DNA of 64,000 nt from SSF14 sp046331245 (lineage in GTDB: Bacteria; Actinomycetota; Acidimicrobiia; Acidimicrobiales; Microtrichaceae). The position numbers and the translations under genes were made by a program. Positions 42,454-52,493 of the stretch are shown piece by piece. The notes beneath the pieces were generated by a model. It was not told the DNA's origin and made no database searches. It was given only the letters and a program-made list of their open reading frames with translations. The stretch spans positions 186,001 through 250,000 of the forward strand of contig JAXLRH010000001.1 in the NCBI GenBank assembly GCA_046331245.1, read 5' to 3'. Numbering within the stretch: the stretch's first letter is position 1; each line of letters begins with the position of its first letter.

Positions 42454-43335
42454 ATGGTCGACCTCGGTCTTCCCCACATCTACTCCGGCAAGGTCCGCGA
42501 CATCTACGACGCCGGTGACGGCAAGCTGCTCATGGTCACCTCGGACCGCATCTCGGCGTTCGACGTCGTGATGAACGAGCCGGTGCCGAACAAGGGCCGG
42601 GTGCTCACCGCGATGTCGGCCTTCTGGTTCGAGCAGTTCGCCGACGACATCGGCTCCCACCTCATCTCCACCGATCTCGCCGACCTCGTGCCGTCGGCGC
42701 AGCAGCCCGAGATCGCCGGCCGCTTCATGTTGTGCCACCGCGCCGAGATGCTGCCGATCGAGTGCATCGTCCGCGGCTACATCACCGGCTCCGCCTGGAA
42801 GGAGTACCGCACCGAGGGCACGATGCACGGCGTGCAGCTCCCGGCGGGCCTGCAGGAGTCCGATCAGCTGCCCGAGCCGGTGTTCACGCCGTCGACGAAG
42901 GCCGAGATCGGTGATCACGACGTCAACATCGGCTTCGACGACGCCGTCGCGCTCATCGGTGTCGACCTCGCAACGCGGGCGCGCGACCTGTCGCTCGCGC
43001 TCTACCGACGTGGCGCCGAGCTGGCGGCCGAGCGCGGCATCATCATCGCCGACACGAAGTTCGAGATGGGCATCGTCAACGGTGAGCTGGTGCTCGCCGA
43101 CGAGGTGCTCACGCCCGACTCCTCGCGCTTCTGGCCGGCTGCCGAGTGGGTGCCGGGCACGACGCCGCCGAGCTTCGACAAGCAGCCCGTGCGTGACTAC
43201 CTCGAGACGCTCGACTGGGACAAGCAGCCGCCGCCCCCCGAGCTCCCCGCTGCGGTGGTCGACGCCAGCTCCGCCCGCTACGTCGAGGCGTACGAGCGCA
43301 TCACCGGCCGTTCGCTGGCCGACTGGCCGGGCTGA
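42454..43335 (+). CDS. purC: Phosphoribosylaminoimidazole-succinocarboxamide synthase
   Basis: PurC joins aspartate to CAIR with ATP, giving SAICAR. 293 residues with the standard motifs: IYSGKVRDIYDAGDGKLLMV, SDRISAFDVVMNEPVPNKG, ECIVRGYITGSAWKEY and IIIADTKFEMGIVNGELVLADEV split over two strands. I chose the ATG preceded by GAAAGGG rather than a TTG five codons upstream, because MVDLGLPHIYSGKVRD is the conserved beginning. It lies 30 bases after purB. Confidence 0.96.
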   Translation: MVDLGLPHIYSGKVRDIYDAGDGKLLMVTSDRISAFDVVMNEPVPNKGRVLTAMSAFWFEQFADDIGSHLISTDLADLVPSAQQPEIAGRFMLCHRAEMLPIECIVRGYITGSAWKEYRTEGTMHGVQLPAGLQESDQLPEPVFTPSTKAEIGDHDVNIGFDDAVALIGVDLATRARDLSLALYRRGAELAAERGIIIADTKFEMGIVNGELVLADEVLTPDSSRFWPAAEWVPGTTPPSFDKQPVRDYLETLDWDKQPPPPELPAAVVDASSARYVEAYERITGRSLADWPG

Positions 43336-43370
43336 TCCGGCCCCCGATCCACATGTGAGAGAGTGGGGAC

Positions 43371-43625
43371 ATGAATTTCGACTGCCACGTGAACGTGCAG
43401 CTCCGCCCCGGTATCGCCGACCCGCAGGGCTCGACCATCGAGCGCGCGCTGCCGGCGCTGGGGTTCGACGGTGTCGACGGCGTCCGCGTCGGGAAGAGCA
43501 TCGTCTTCCGCATCGACGCGGCCGATGAGGCCGCCGCCCGGAGCGAGGTGGAGGAGATCTGCCAGAAGTTCCTCACCAACCCCGTCATCGAGGACGCGAC
43601 GATCACGATGACCGCGAGCGCCTGA
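43371..43625 (+). CDS. purS: Phosphoribosylformylglycinamidine synthase subunit PurS
   Basis: An 84-residue subunit of the three-part FGAM synthase (PurS, PurQ, small PurL) that bridges the glutaminase and synthetase. It shows the expected beta-alpha-beta-beta-alpha-beta small fold: NVQLRPGIADPQGSTIERAL, GVRVGKSIVFRIDA and the ending CQKFLTNPVIEDATI. Start ATG has GTGGGGAC upstream. purQ follows after a single base, so both are translated together. Fits the short purL found 1.3 kb downstream. Confidence 0.93.
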   Translation: MNFDCHVNVQLRPGIADPQGSTIERALPALGFDGVDGVRVGKSIVFRIDAADEAAARSEVEEICQKFLTNPVIEDATITMTASA

Positions 43626-43626
43626 C

Positions 43627-44295
43627 ATGCCCACCACCGTCGGCGTCGTGCAGTTCCCGGGCTCGAACTGCGAGCTCGACGTGATCGAGGCCGTGGAGCG
43701 GCTCGGCGCGACGGGTGTGCTGCTGTGGCACGACGATCCCAAGTTGGGCGACGTCGATGCGGTCGTGGTGCCGGGCGGGTTCGCGCACGGCGACTATCTC
43801 CGCCCCGGAGCGATCGCGCGGTTCTCCCCGGTCATGGGCGCCGTCTCCACGTTCGCCGCCGACGGCGGGCCCGTCGTCGGCATCTGCAACGGGTTCCAGG
43901 TGCTCACCGAAGCGCATCTGCTGCCGGGTGCTCTCCAGAAGAACGCCGGTCTCAAATTCCGGTGTGGACCGTCGCGTCTGCGGGTGGTCACCACCGATTC
44001 CGTGTTGACGTCGATGTCGGAAATCGGCGCCGAGCTCGAGATCCCCATCAACCATTTCGAGGGCAACTACACGTGCTCCGCCGAGACGTTGGCGGAGCTG
44101 CGATCGGAGGATCGCATCGTGTTCCGCTACGTCGACAACCCGAATGGATCGGTCGACGACATCGCGGGCGTGTGTTCGGAGGGGCGCAACGTGGTGGGCC
44201 TCATGCCGCACCCCGAGCGGGCGTCACACGAGCTGCTGGGCTCGGTCGACGGCCTCGTGCTGCTGTCGTCGCTCCTCGCTGCGGCGGGCGCCTGA
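43627..44295 (+). CDS. purQ: Phosphoribosylformylglycinamidine synthase glutaminase subunit PurQ
   Basis: The class I glutamine amidotransferase of FGAM synthase, feeding ammonia to PurL. 222 residues: GVVQFPGSNCELDVIEAVE, the nucleophile elbow VVGICNGFQVLTEAHLLPG with the catalytic Cys, and the His-Glu pair in GLMPHPERASHEL. Starts one base after the purS stop. Followed by a strong GC hairpin; the matching purL begins beyond a gene on the other strand. Confidence 0.96.
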   Translation: MPTTVGVVQFPGSNCELDVIEAVERLGATGVLLWHDDPKLGDVDAVVVPGGFAHGDYLRPGAIARFSPVMGAVSTFAADGGPVVGICNGFQVLTEAHLLPGALQKNAGLKFRCGPSRLRVVTTDSVLTSMSEIGAELEIPINHFEGNYTCSAETLAELRSEDRIVFRYVDNPNGSVDDIAGVCSEGRNVVGLMPHPERASHELLGSVDGLVLLSSLLAAAGA

Positions 44296-44309
44296 CCCAC
44301 CGCCGATCC

Positions 44310-44331
44310 GCCCGGCCCCGAGGGGCCGGGC
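44310..44331. terminator. GC-rich hairpin between convergent purQ and hypothetical gene
   Basis: Perfect 10-bp arms, GCCCGGCCCC and GGGGCCGGGC, around a GA dinucleotide. It lies 15 bases after the purQ stop and just after the stop of the opposing gene, so it can serve both. No T-run follows, as is common in actinobacterial terminators. Confidence 0.7.
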
Positions 44332-44340
44332 CGACACGGA

Positions 44341-44754
44341 TCAGCGCTTGATGCCGGCCTTCGCCAGCGTGTCGGCGCTCACGCCGACCTTGCGCCACGT
44401 CGAGTAGTCGATGCCCTTGGACGTGGAGTAGCCGAGGCCCACCGCGATGAACTCGGCCTCGAGCTCGGTGAGGTCGACGTCGTTGTCCATCGTCGTGAGC
44501 TCCTTCTCGAGGTCCGACTGCTCCTGCAGCAGGAGCACTTCCTGCAACGCATCGGCGTTCGGGAGCTCCTCGGCGATTCGCTCCAACCGGGCGGTGATCG
44601 ACTCGGCGGTGCGCTTGCGGCCTCGCTTCGGCTTGTTGTGCTTCAATGCGGCCAGATACGCCTTGACGGCGCGGCTCTGGTTGCGCCCGGTCGCGAGCGC
44701 TTCCTTGTGTTCGGCGCTCATCTGACGCGCCTTGGTCTGGGCCATCGGCTCCAT
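44341..44754 (-). CDS. Conserved actinobacterial protein of unknown function, Lys/Arg-rich
   Basis: A 137-residue soluble, mostly helical protein. The start is basic (MAQTKARQMSAEHKEALAT), the middle has a Lys/Arg cluster (KHNKPKRGRKRTAESIT) and a coiled-coil-like helix (LQEVLLLQEQSDLEKELT), and the end carries YSTSKGIDYSTWRKVGV followed by LAKAGIKR. That ending matches a motif found in several actinobacterial proteins of unknown role, of the form GISYxxWRxxGV. Nucleic acid binding is plausible from charge. A second in-frame ATG nine bases later (44745) is equally placed behind the AGAAGG site. It separates purSQ from purL. Confidence 0.75.
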   Translation of the reverse strand: MEPMAQTKARQMSAEHKEALATGRNQSRAVKAYLAALKHNKPKRGRKRTAESITARLERIAEELPNADALQEVLLLQEQSDLEKELTTMDNDVDLTELEAEFIAVGLGYSTSKGIDYSTWRKVGVSADTLAKAGIKR

Positions 44755-44909
44755 CCTTCTCTCGTTGTCTGTGCACACTCGTGATCGGAGAATTCACCGC
44801 TGTGGACTCGGCGGAAATGAATTGAGGCAGTCGGATCATCTCACGATGTCCCCGATGTTACACATCAAATGACCGGTCCTCACGTGCATCCACTTCGACT
44901 ATGAATCAG

Positions 44910-44929
44910 CGGCCATTGCGCAATGGCCG
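44910..44929. promoter_or_regulatory. Perfect 20-bp palindrome upstream of purL, candidate operator
   Basis: CGGCCATTGCGCAATGGCCG is identical to its reverse complement and lies 44 bases upstream of the purL start in a 218-base gap between divergent genes. Size and place suit a dimeric repressor controlling purL-F-M-pyrE. I did not find the same sequence upstream of purD or purA. The remaining gap shows no gene. Confidence 0.55.
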
Positions 44930-44972
44930 GGCCCCGGTCGAGCACGCCGGCCCGCCCGGTTAGTTTGTCGGC

Positions 44973-47213
<2,241 letters not shown>

Positions 47214-47257
47214 ACGGTCCGGCACCGGTTCGCGTCGGGCCCCCCGGATGTGAAACG

Positions 47258-48808
47258 ATGGGCGGCGTGACGGGCACGGAGTACACCGACCGCGATCTGC
47301 TCGATGACGGTCGCCCCGGTGAGGAATGCGGTGTGTTCGGGGTGTACGCGCCGGGCCAGGCCGTGGCCCACCTGTGCTACCTCGGCATCTTCGCCCTGCA
47401 GCACCGCGGGCAGGAATCCGCCGGCATCGCCACGAGCGACGGCCACCACCTCACCGTCGTGAAGGACATGGGCCTCGTGTCCTCGGTCTTCGACGACCGC
47501 ACCCTCGCCGCCCTCGACGGTCAGATGGGCATCGGCCACACGCGGTACTCCACCACCGGCTCCTCGGCCTGGATGAACTCGCAGCCGGTGTTCCGCGACG
47601 TGTCGCACACCCAGTTCGCCCTGGCCCACAACGGCAACCTCACCAACACGCAGGCGTTGGCGAGCGAGGCGGGCATGCTCCCGGGCATGGCCAACTCCGA
47701 CACCGAGGTGATGGCCGAGCTGCTCTCGATGCACCTGCACGAGAACCCGCAGTGCGTCGGCCACGAGCTCGAGGGGGCGCTCACCGCGGTGCTGCCCTCC
47801 ATGAAGGGCGCGTTCTCCCTCGTCATCACCGACGCCCACCGCATCATCGGCGTGCGCGACCCCAACGGCTTCCGGCCGCTGTGCCTGGGTCGCCTCGACG
47901 GCGGCTGGGTGCTCGCGTCGGAGTCGCCGGCGCTCGACGTCGTGGGCGCCCACTTCGTCCGTGAGCTCGATCCCGGCGAGATGGTCATCATCGACCGAGA
48001 CGGCGTCCGTTCGGTGCGCCCGTTCCCCGAGGAGCGCGTCGACCCGAAGCTCTGCCTCTTCGAGTTCGTCTACTTCGCCCGCCCGGACTCCACGCTCTAC
48101 GGCCGCAACGTGCACCTCGCTCGTGTGCGCATGGGCGAGCAGTTGGCCGAGCAGGCGCCGGTCGAGGCCGACCTCGTGATGGGCGTGCCCGAGTCGGGCC
48201 TGCCCGCCGCCGAGGGCTACTCGCGTCACAGCGGCATCCCCTACGGCCACGGCCTGGTGAAGAACCGCTACATCGGCCGCACGTTCATCGCCCCCACGCA
48301 GGACATGCGGGCCATGGCGGTGCGCATGAAGCTCAACCCGCTCCGCGAGAACATCGCCGGCAAGCGTCTCGTCGTCGTCGACGACTCGATCGTGCGGGGG
48401 ACCACCACCCGGGCCATGATCCAGATGCTGCGCGAGGCCGGAGCGGCCGAGGTGCACATGCGGGTGTCGTCGCCGCCGTACCGCTGGCCCTGCTTCTACG
48501 GCATGGACACCGGCTCGCGTGCCGAGCTGCTCGCCGCGAACATGGAGGTGAGCGAGATCCGCGACTACCTCGGGGTCGACACGCTGTCCTACCTCTCGCT
48601 CGATCGCTTGATCACCGCCACCGGCGCGCCGACGGCGGGCTACTGCACGGCGTGCCTCACGGGCGACTACCCCGTCGAGATCCCGGTCGATCTCACGAGC
48701 GCGGTGATGGCACTGCCCGATCGTGGCGACGCCGCCGGCGCCGAGCAGCTGCCGCTCGCCGGCACACCCTCCGACACCGCGCCGGCCGTCACCGGCGGTG
48801 GCGCGTGA
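47258..48808 (+). CDS. purF: Amidophosphoribosyltransferase
   Basis: PurF makes 5-phosphoribosylamine from PRPP and glutamine, the committed purine step and point of feedback by nucleotides. 516 residues: a short propeptide ends at EECGVFGVYAP, where cleavage exposes the catalytic Cys (residue 24); GHTRYSTTGSSAW, HNGNLTNTQAL; PRPP loop RLVVVDDSIVRGTTTRAM; and several Cys near the end (YCTACLTGDYP) fitting the Fe-S cluster form. The GTG four codons in is an alternative start. It overlaps purM by four bases. Confidence 0.96.
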   Translation: MGGVTGTEYTDRDLLDDGRPGEECGVFGVYAPGQAVAHLCYLGIFALQHRGQESAGIATSDGHHLTVVKDMGLVSSVFDDRTLAALDGQMGIGHTRYSTTGSSAWMNSQPVFRDVSHTQFALAHNGNLTNTQALASEAGMLPGMANSDTEVMAELLSMHLHENPQCVGHELEGALTAVLPSMKGAFSLVITDAHRIIGVRDPNGFRPLCLGRLDGGWVLASESPALDVVGAHFVRELDPGEMVIIDRDGVRSVRPFPEERVDPKLCLFEFVYFARPDSTLYGRNVHLARVRMGEQLAEQAPVEADLVMGVPESGLPAAEGYSRHSGIPYGHGLVKNRYIGRTFIAPTQDMRAMAVRMKLNPLRENIAGKRLVVVDDSIVRGTTTRAMIQMLREAGAAEVHMRVSSPPYRWPCFYGMDTGSRAELLAANMEVSEIRDYLGVDTLSYLSLDRLITATGAPTAGYCTACLTGDYPVEIPVDLTSAVMALPDRGDAAGAEQLPLAGTPSDTAPAVTGGGA

Positions 48809-49860
48809 CCGCGGTGGAGTCGACGGGCTCGGGCGCGACCTACGCAGCATCGGGCGTGTCGATCGCCGCGGGCGAAGAGGCCGTGGAGCGCATCAAGGCC
48901 GACGTCCGCTCGACATTCCGGCCCGAGGTGCTCGGCGAGATCGGCGGCTTCGGCGGCCTGTTCGCGTTGGGCACGAAGTACCGCGATCCGGTGCTGGTGT
49001 CGACCACCGACGGCGTCGGCACGAAGGCCATGGTCGCCACGGCGGCCGGCCGGTTCGACACCATCGGGCTCGACCTCGTGGCCATGTGCGTGGACGACCT
49101 CGTGTGCCAGGGCGCCGAGCCGCTGTTCTTCCTCGACTACGTCAGCATCGGCCGGCTCGATCCCGATCACGTCGCGACGCTGGTGTCGGGCGTGGCCGAG
49201 GGGTGCCGTCAGGCGGGCTGCGCCCTCATCGGTGGCGAGATGGCCGAGCACCCCGGCGCCATGGAGCCGGGCGAGTTCGACCTCGTCGGCTTCGCCGTGG
49301 GCGTCGTCGAGCGCACGGGCATCATCGACGGCTCGCAGGTGACACCGGGCGACGCGCTCGTGGGCCTGGCGTCGCCGGGGCTCCGCTCCAACGGCTACTC
49401 GCTGGCCCGTCACGTGCTGTTCGAGGTGGCCGGTCGTTCGCTCGACGATCCGGCGTGGGACGAGCCGGGTGCGCCCACCGTGGCCGACGAGCTGCTTCGG
49501 CCGTCGGTGATCTACGCCCCCGCGATCCGCGCGCTCACCGCCGAGGTGGAGGTGCACTCCATCGCGCACATCACCGGCGGCGGCATCGGGGGCAACCTCA
49601 ACCGGGTGCTCTCGCCGACCACCGACGCCCTCGTCGATCGGTCGTCGTGGGAGGCCCCGCGCATCTTCGACGAGATCCAGCGCCTCGGGTCGATCTCCGA
49701 CGACGAGATGGCGAAGGTGTTCAACCTCGGCATCGGCATGATCGTCGCCGTTCCGGCCGACCACGCACAGCGCGCCGTCGACGTGCTCGCGGCCGTGGGT
49801 CAGAAGTCGTCCATCGTCGGCGAGGTCGTGCACGGCAGCGGCAAGGTCGTCCTGCGGTGA
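48805..49860 (+). CDS. purM: Phosphoribosylformylglycinamidine cyclo-ligase
   Basis: PurM closes the imidazole ring, turning FGAM to AIR with ATP. 351 residues: TYAASGVSIAAGEEAVERIK, LVSTTDGVGTKAMVA, MCVDDLVCQGAEPLFFLDY, GCALIGGEMAEHPGAM and HITGGGIGGNLNRVLS. Start is GTG overlapping the purF stop; the longer open frame upstream is inside purF. Its end overlaps the pyrE GTG, so translation is coupled through to a pyrimidine gene. Confidence 0.96.
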   Translation: MTAVESTGSGATYAASGVSIAAGEEAVERIKADVRSTFRPEVLGEIGGFGGLFALGTKYRDPVLVSTTDGVGTKAMVATAAGRFDTIGLDLVAMCVDDLVCQGAEPLFFLDYVSIGRLDPDHVATLVSGVAEGCRQAGCALIGGEMAEHPGAMEPGEFDLVGFAVGVVERTGIIDGSQVTPGDALVGLASPGLRSNGYSLARHVLFEVAGRSLDDPAWDEPGAPTVADELLRPSVIYAPAIRALTAEVEVHSIAHITGGGIGGNLNRVLSPTTDALVDRSSWEAPRIFDEIQRLGSISDDEMAKVFNLGIGMIVAVPADHAQRAVDVLAAVGQKSSIVGEVVHGSGKVVLR

Positions 49861-50462
49861 GCACCGCGAGCAGCGGCGGCTCCGCGAAGGACCGTCTGAT
49901 CGCCCACCTGTTGGAGCACTCGATCAAGCGCGGCGACTTCGTCCTGAAGTCGGGCCGTCCGTCCCCGTACTTCCTCGACTCCAAGCAGACCGCGTGTGAT
50001 CCCGACGGCGTCGTGCTGATGGCCGACGTCGCGCTCGAGCTCATCCCGGCCGATGCCACCGCCATCGGTGGCATCACCGTGGGCGCCGACCCGGTGGCCT
50101 ACGGCATCGCCGCCGTCGCGGCCACGCGGGGGCGTCGCCTGTCGAGCTTCACCATCCGCAAGGAGGCGAAGGACCACGGCGTCGTGGGTCGTGTCGCCGG
50201 TGCGCTGAAGCCGGGCGATCGCGTGGTGATCACGGAGGACACGACCTCGCGCGGCGTGACGCTCGCCGACGCCATCGAGGTCGTGCGCGAGTTCGGTGCC
50301 GAGCCGGTGCTCGTGCTCGCCCTCGTCGACCGTGGGGGCACGGCGGAGGGCTACGCGGCCGCCGCCGGCGTGCCGTTCGTGGCGCTCGCCACGGCGCCCG
50401 ACCTCGGGTTCCCCTACGACTCGGCGGAGCCCGAGTCGGCCTCCGCCGCACCCGCGTCCTGA
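49857..50462 (+). CDS. pyrE: Orotate phosphoribosyltransferase
   Basis: PyrE attaches orotate to PRPP to form OMP. 201 residues: DFVLKSGRPSPYFLDSKQ, GGITVGADPVAYGIAAVA, FTIRKEAKDHGVVGRVAG (catalytic loop) and the PRPP motif VVITEDTTSRGVTLADA. The gene starts with GTG overlapping purM, so both nucleotide pathways draw on PRPP from one transcript. The last 49 bases overlap the opposing metallophosphoesterase gene. Confidence 0.94.
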   Translation: MSTASSGGSAKDRLIAHLLEHSIKRGDFVLKSGRPSPYFLDSKQTACDPDGVVLMADVALELIPADATAIGGITVGADPVAYGIAAVAATRGRRLSSFTIRKEAKDHGVVGRVAGALKPGDRVVITEDTTSRGVTLADAIEVVREFGAEPVLVLALVDRGGTAEGYAAAAGVPFVALATAPDLGFPYDSAEPESASAAPAS

Positions 50463-52384
50463 GCACCGCGGCGCCGCAGCGCGATTGCGCCACCCGCCAC
50501 GACGGCAGCGGCGCCGACGCCGAGCGCGATCGGGCCGACCGGGGTCGAGGAGGACGACGACGTCCTCGCGGCAGAGCTCGCAGCTCGTTCGGATGCCGTG
50601 GTCGACGTGCTCGCCGCGGCGTGCAGGTCCTTCAACGGGAACGGTGCGGTGAGCGCGAGCTCGCAGTTGAGCGACCTCGTCTCGCCGACGTGTCGGGCGA
50701 TGTCCTCGACGCTGTTGTTGGCCGAGAGCTCGCGGCTGATCGCGGCGAGGCCTGCCGCGGTGAGGTTCCCGTAGTCGGCCGTTGCCGGCGCCGCGTGCTC
50801 GATCATCGTGGTGAAGATCGACATGGTGCCGTCGGTGTTGTCGACGATCTCGAGGATGCGTGCCTGCTCGGGGAAGTCGACGTGTGACGCGGTGGTGATC
50901 TCCCAGAAGCCGCCGCCGCGGTGCTGCGGATCGGGCACGGGCGTGATCGAGTTGCTGTGAGTGTGGCCGTTCACCCAGGCGACGACGTTGGGGTACCGCA
51001 GCAGCGTGGCCGTGAGCTCGGGGCCCTGCACGCGGCGCTCGTCGGGTCGGGTGGGGTCGGCCGAGCCGGTCATCGTGCCGCTCGTGAAGTGGCTGAAGAT
51101 CACGACGAGGTGGTCGTCGCAGGCCCGGCAGATCTCGCGGCCGTCGGGGCTGAAGTAGAGCGAGTGCACCGACTGCAGCTCGTGCTCGAGCCACTGCAGC
51201 TGCGACTCGCCGATCGAACCGGCGTTGTAGCCGCCGGTGTCGAGGCTGAGCCCCGTGACGCCCGGCGCGATCTCGAAGCGGTAGTAGAGCGCCTTGCCGT
51301 CGAGATGTGATTCGTCGTAGCCGTGCCCGACCGGACCCGGTCCGCCCGACGCACCGGAGGCGAGGTGCGCCTGCACCCACTCGGCCGTGGTGACGGTGCG
51401 GCGCTTCGCATCGGCGGTGACGGTGCGACCGGTCAGCTCACCCGATGCGACCCGCTGCGGGATGGACGCCGTGTCGCCGGCGAACGCCGCGATGAGCCCG
51501 ATCGGGTTGGACGAGGTCGAGCCCGTCACCTTGAGGTCGCCGACGAGCGCGGCGTCGATGGCGTCGGTGCGCGGCAGGTTGCCCTGGAGCAGCCCGTCGT
51601 GGTTGCCGTAGGTGGAGTACCAGGGGATGTCGAGCCCCGGCGACGTGAACTCGGCGACGGCCGCCGCCAGGAATCCGTCGATGCGGGGGAACCCGGCGGC
51701 GGAGTAGCGGTCGGCGCCCGACTGCTCGGGGTGCCAGTAGCGCTCGTCGACCCAGTCCGAGCGCTGCACGCCCTCGTAGTCGGTGGGCGATCCGCTGTCG
51801 GGCCGCACCTTGCCGCCGTCGAGCACGCCGATGAACCAGTCGAGCTCGTTGTGCTGCTGGTTGTCGATGTTGTCGCCGGTGGACACGGCGCAGTCGAACC
51901 GCCGACCGCTGATCGGCCCGACGCGCAGGTCGCGGATGCGCTTGGTCATCGACGCCTGCACCTGGGTGGTGAGCAGCTCCTGCGGGCGGAACGCGGCGCT
52001 GAACACGGCGTTGACGTCGTCGAGGTACTCCACGCGGCCGGGGCTCTGCGCGTCGATGATGTGCACGTCGGTGAGGTGCACCACCGAGGCGAGCGCGACC
52101 CGCTTGGTGGAGCGGTCGGGCTTCAGCACCGAGAGGTCTTCGCGGGGGAGGGTGGGCCAGCCGGCGGTCTCGCGGAGCGACACGTAGCCCGAGCCGGGGG
52201 CCCGCTCGAGCGAGGAGACCAGCGTGGTGCCGTCGGGGCGTGCCGCGTGCCGGAGCACGGCGTCGAGCGCCGCCGCTCGTTCCGCCGACCAGGCGTGCGC
52301 ACTCCACCGCGGCACCACGAGACCTGTTGCGGCGAACCCGGTCGCGCCGAGGAACTGCCGTCGGCTCAACCCCCCGGTGCCCAT
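50414..52384 (-). CDS. Tat-exported metallophosphoesterase with C-terminal anchor
   Basis: A 656-residue calcineurin-like phosphoesterase. The N-terminus has a Tat signal (LSRRQFLGATGFAATGL). Metal-binding motifs are complete: VVHLTDVHIIDAQ, VSTGDNIDNQQ, YSTYGNHDGLL, IFSHF and WVNGHTHSNSI. Size and layout resemble the actinobacterial PPA1498-type metallophosphoesterases. After a Ser/Thr/Ala stretch the C-terminus holds one membrane segment (VGPIALGVGAAAVVAGGAIA) and RRR, so it stays on the outer membrane face. Substrate unknown; a phosphate-scavenging role is inference. Divergent from the malic enzyme. Confidence 0.88.
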   Translation of the reverse strand: MGTGGLSRRQFLGATGFAATGLVVPRWSAHAWSAERAAALDAVLRHAARPDGTTLVSSLERAPGSGYVSLRETAGWPTLPREDLSVLKPDRSTKRVALASVVHLTDVHIIDAQSPGRVEYLDDVNAVFSAAFRPQELLTTQVQASMTKRIRDLRVGPISGRRFDCAVSTGDNIDNQQHNELDWFIGVLDGGKVRPDSGSPTDYEGVQRSDWVDERYWHPEQSGADRYSAAGFPRIDGFLAAAVAEFTSPGLDIPWYSTYGNHDGLLQGNLPRTDAIDAALVGDLKVTGSTSSNPIGLIAAFAGDTASIPQRVASGELTGRTVTADAKRRTVTTAEWVQAHLASGASGGPGPVGHGYDESHLDGKALYYRFEIAPGVTGLSLDTGGYNAGSIGESQLQWLEHELQSVHSLYFSPDGREICRACDDHLVVIFSHFTSGTMTGSADPTRPDERRVQGPELTATLLRYPNVVAWVNGHTHSNSITPVPDPQHRGGGFWEITTASHVDFPEQARILEIVDNTDGTMSIFTTMIEHAAPATADYGNLTAAGLAAISRELSANNSVEDIARHVGETRSLNCELALTAPFPLKDLHAAASTSTTASERAASSAARTSSSSSTPVGPIALGVGAAAVVAGGAIALRRRGAQDAGAAEADSGSAES

Positions 52385-52411
52385 GGCGAGGAGGTTACCC
52401 CCGGGTGAACG

Positions 52412-52466
52412 GGAACGGCCACCATTTCGAGAACGGCATTCTCGAAACAACGGGTTCGGCCGTTCC
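52412..52466. promoter_or_regulatory. Nested inverted repeats in divergent promoter, candidate operator
   Basis: Inner arms TTTCGAGAA (52425-52433) and TTCTCGAAA (52439-52447) are perfect 9-bp repeats with a 5-base spacer. Outer arms GGAACGGCC (52412-52420) and GGCCGTTCC (52458-52466) also pair perfectly. They fill most of the 109-base gap between the metallophosphoesterase and the malic enzyme, so one dimeric regulator could act on both genes. The regulator is unknown. Confidence 0.6.
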
Positions 52467-52493
52467 GGCCTGCCGAAAGTAGGCTCCCCCGCC

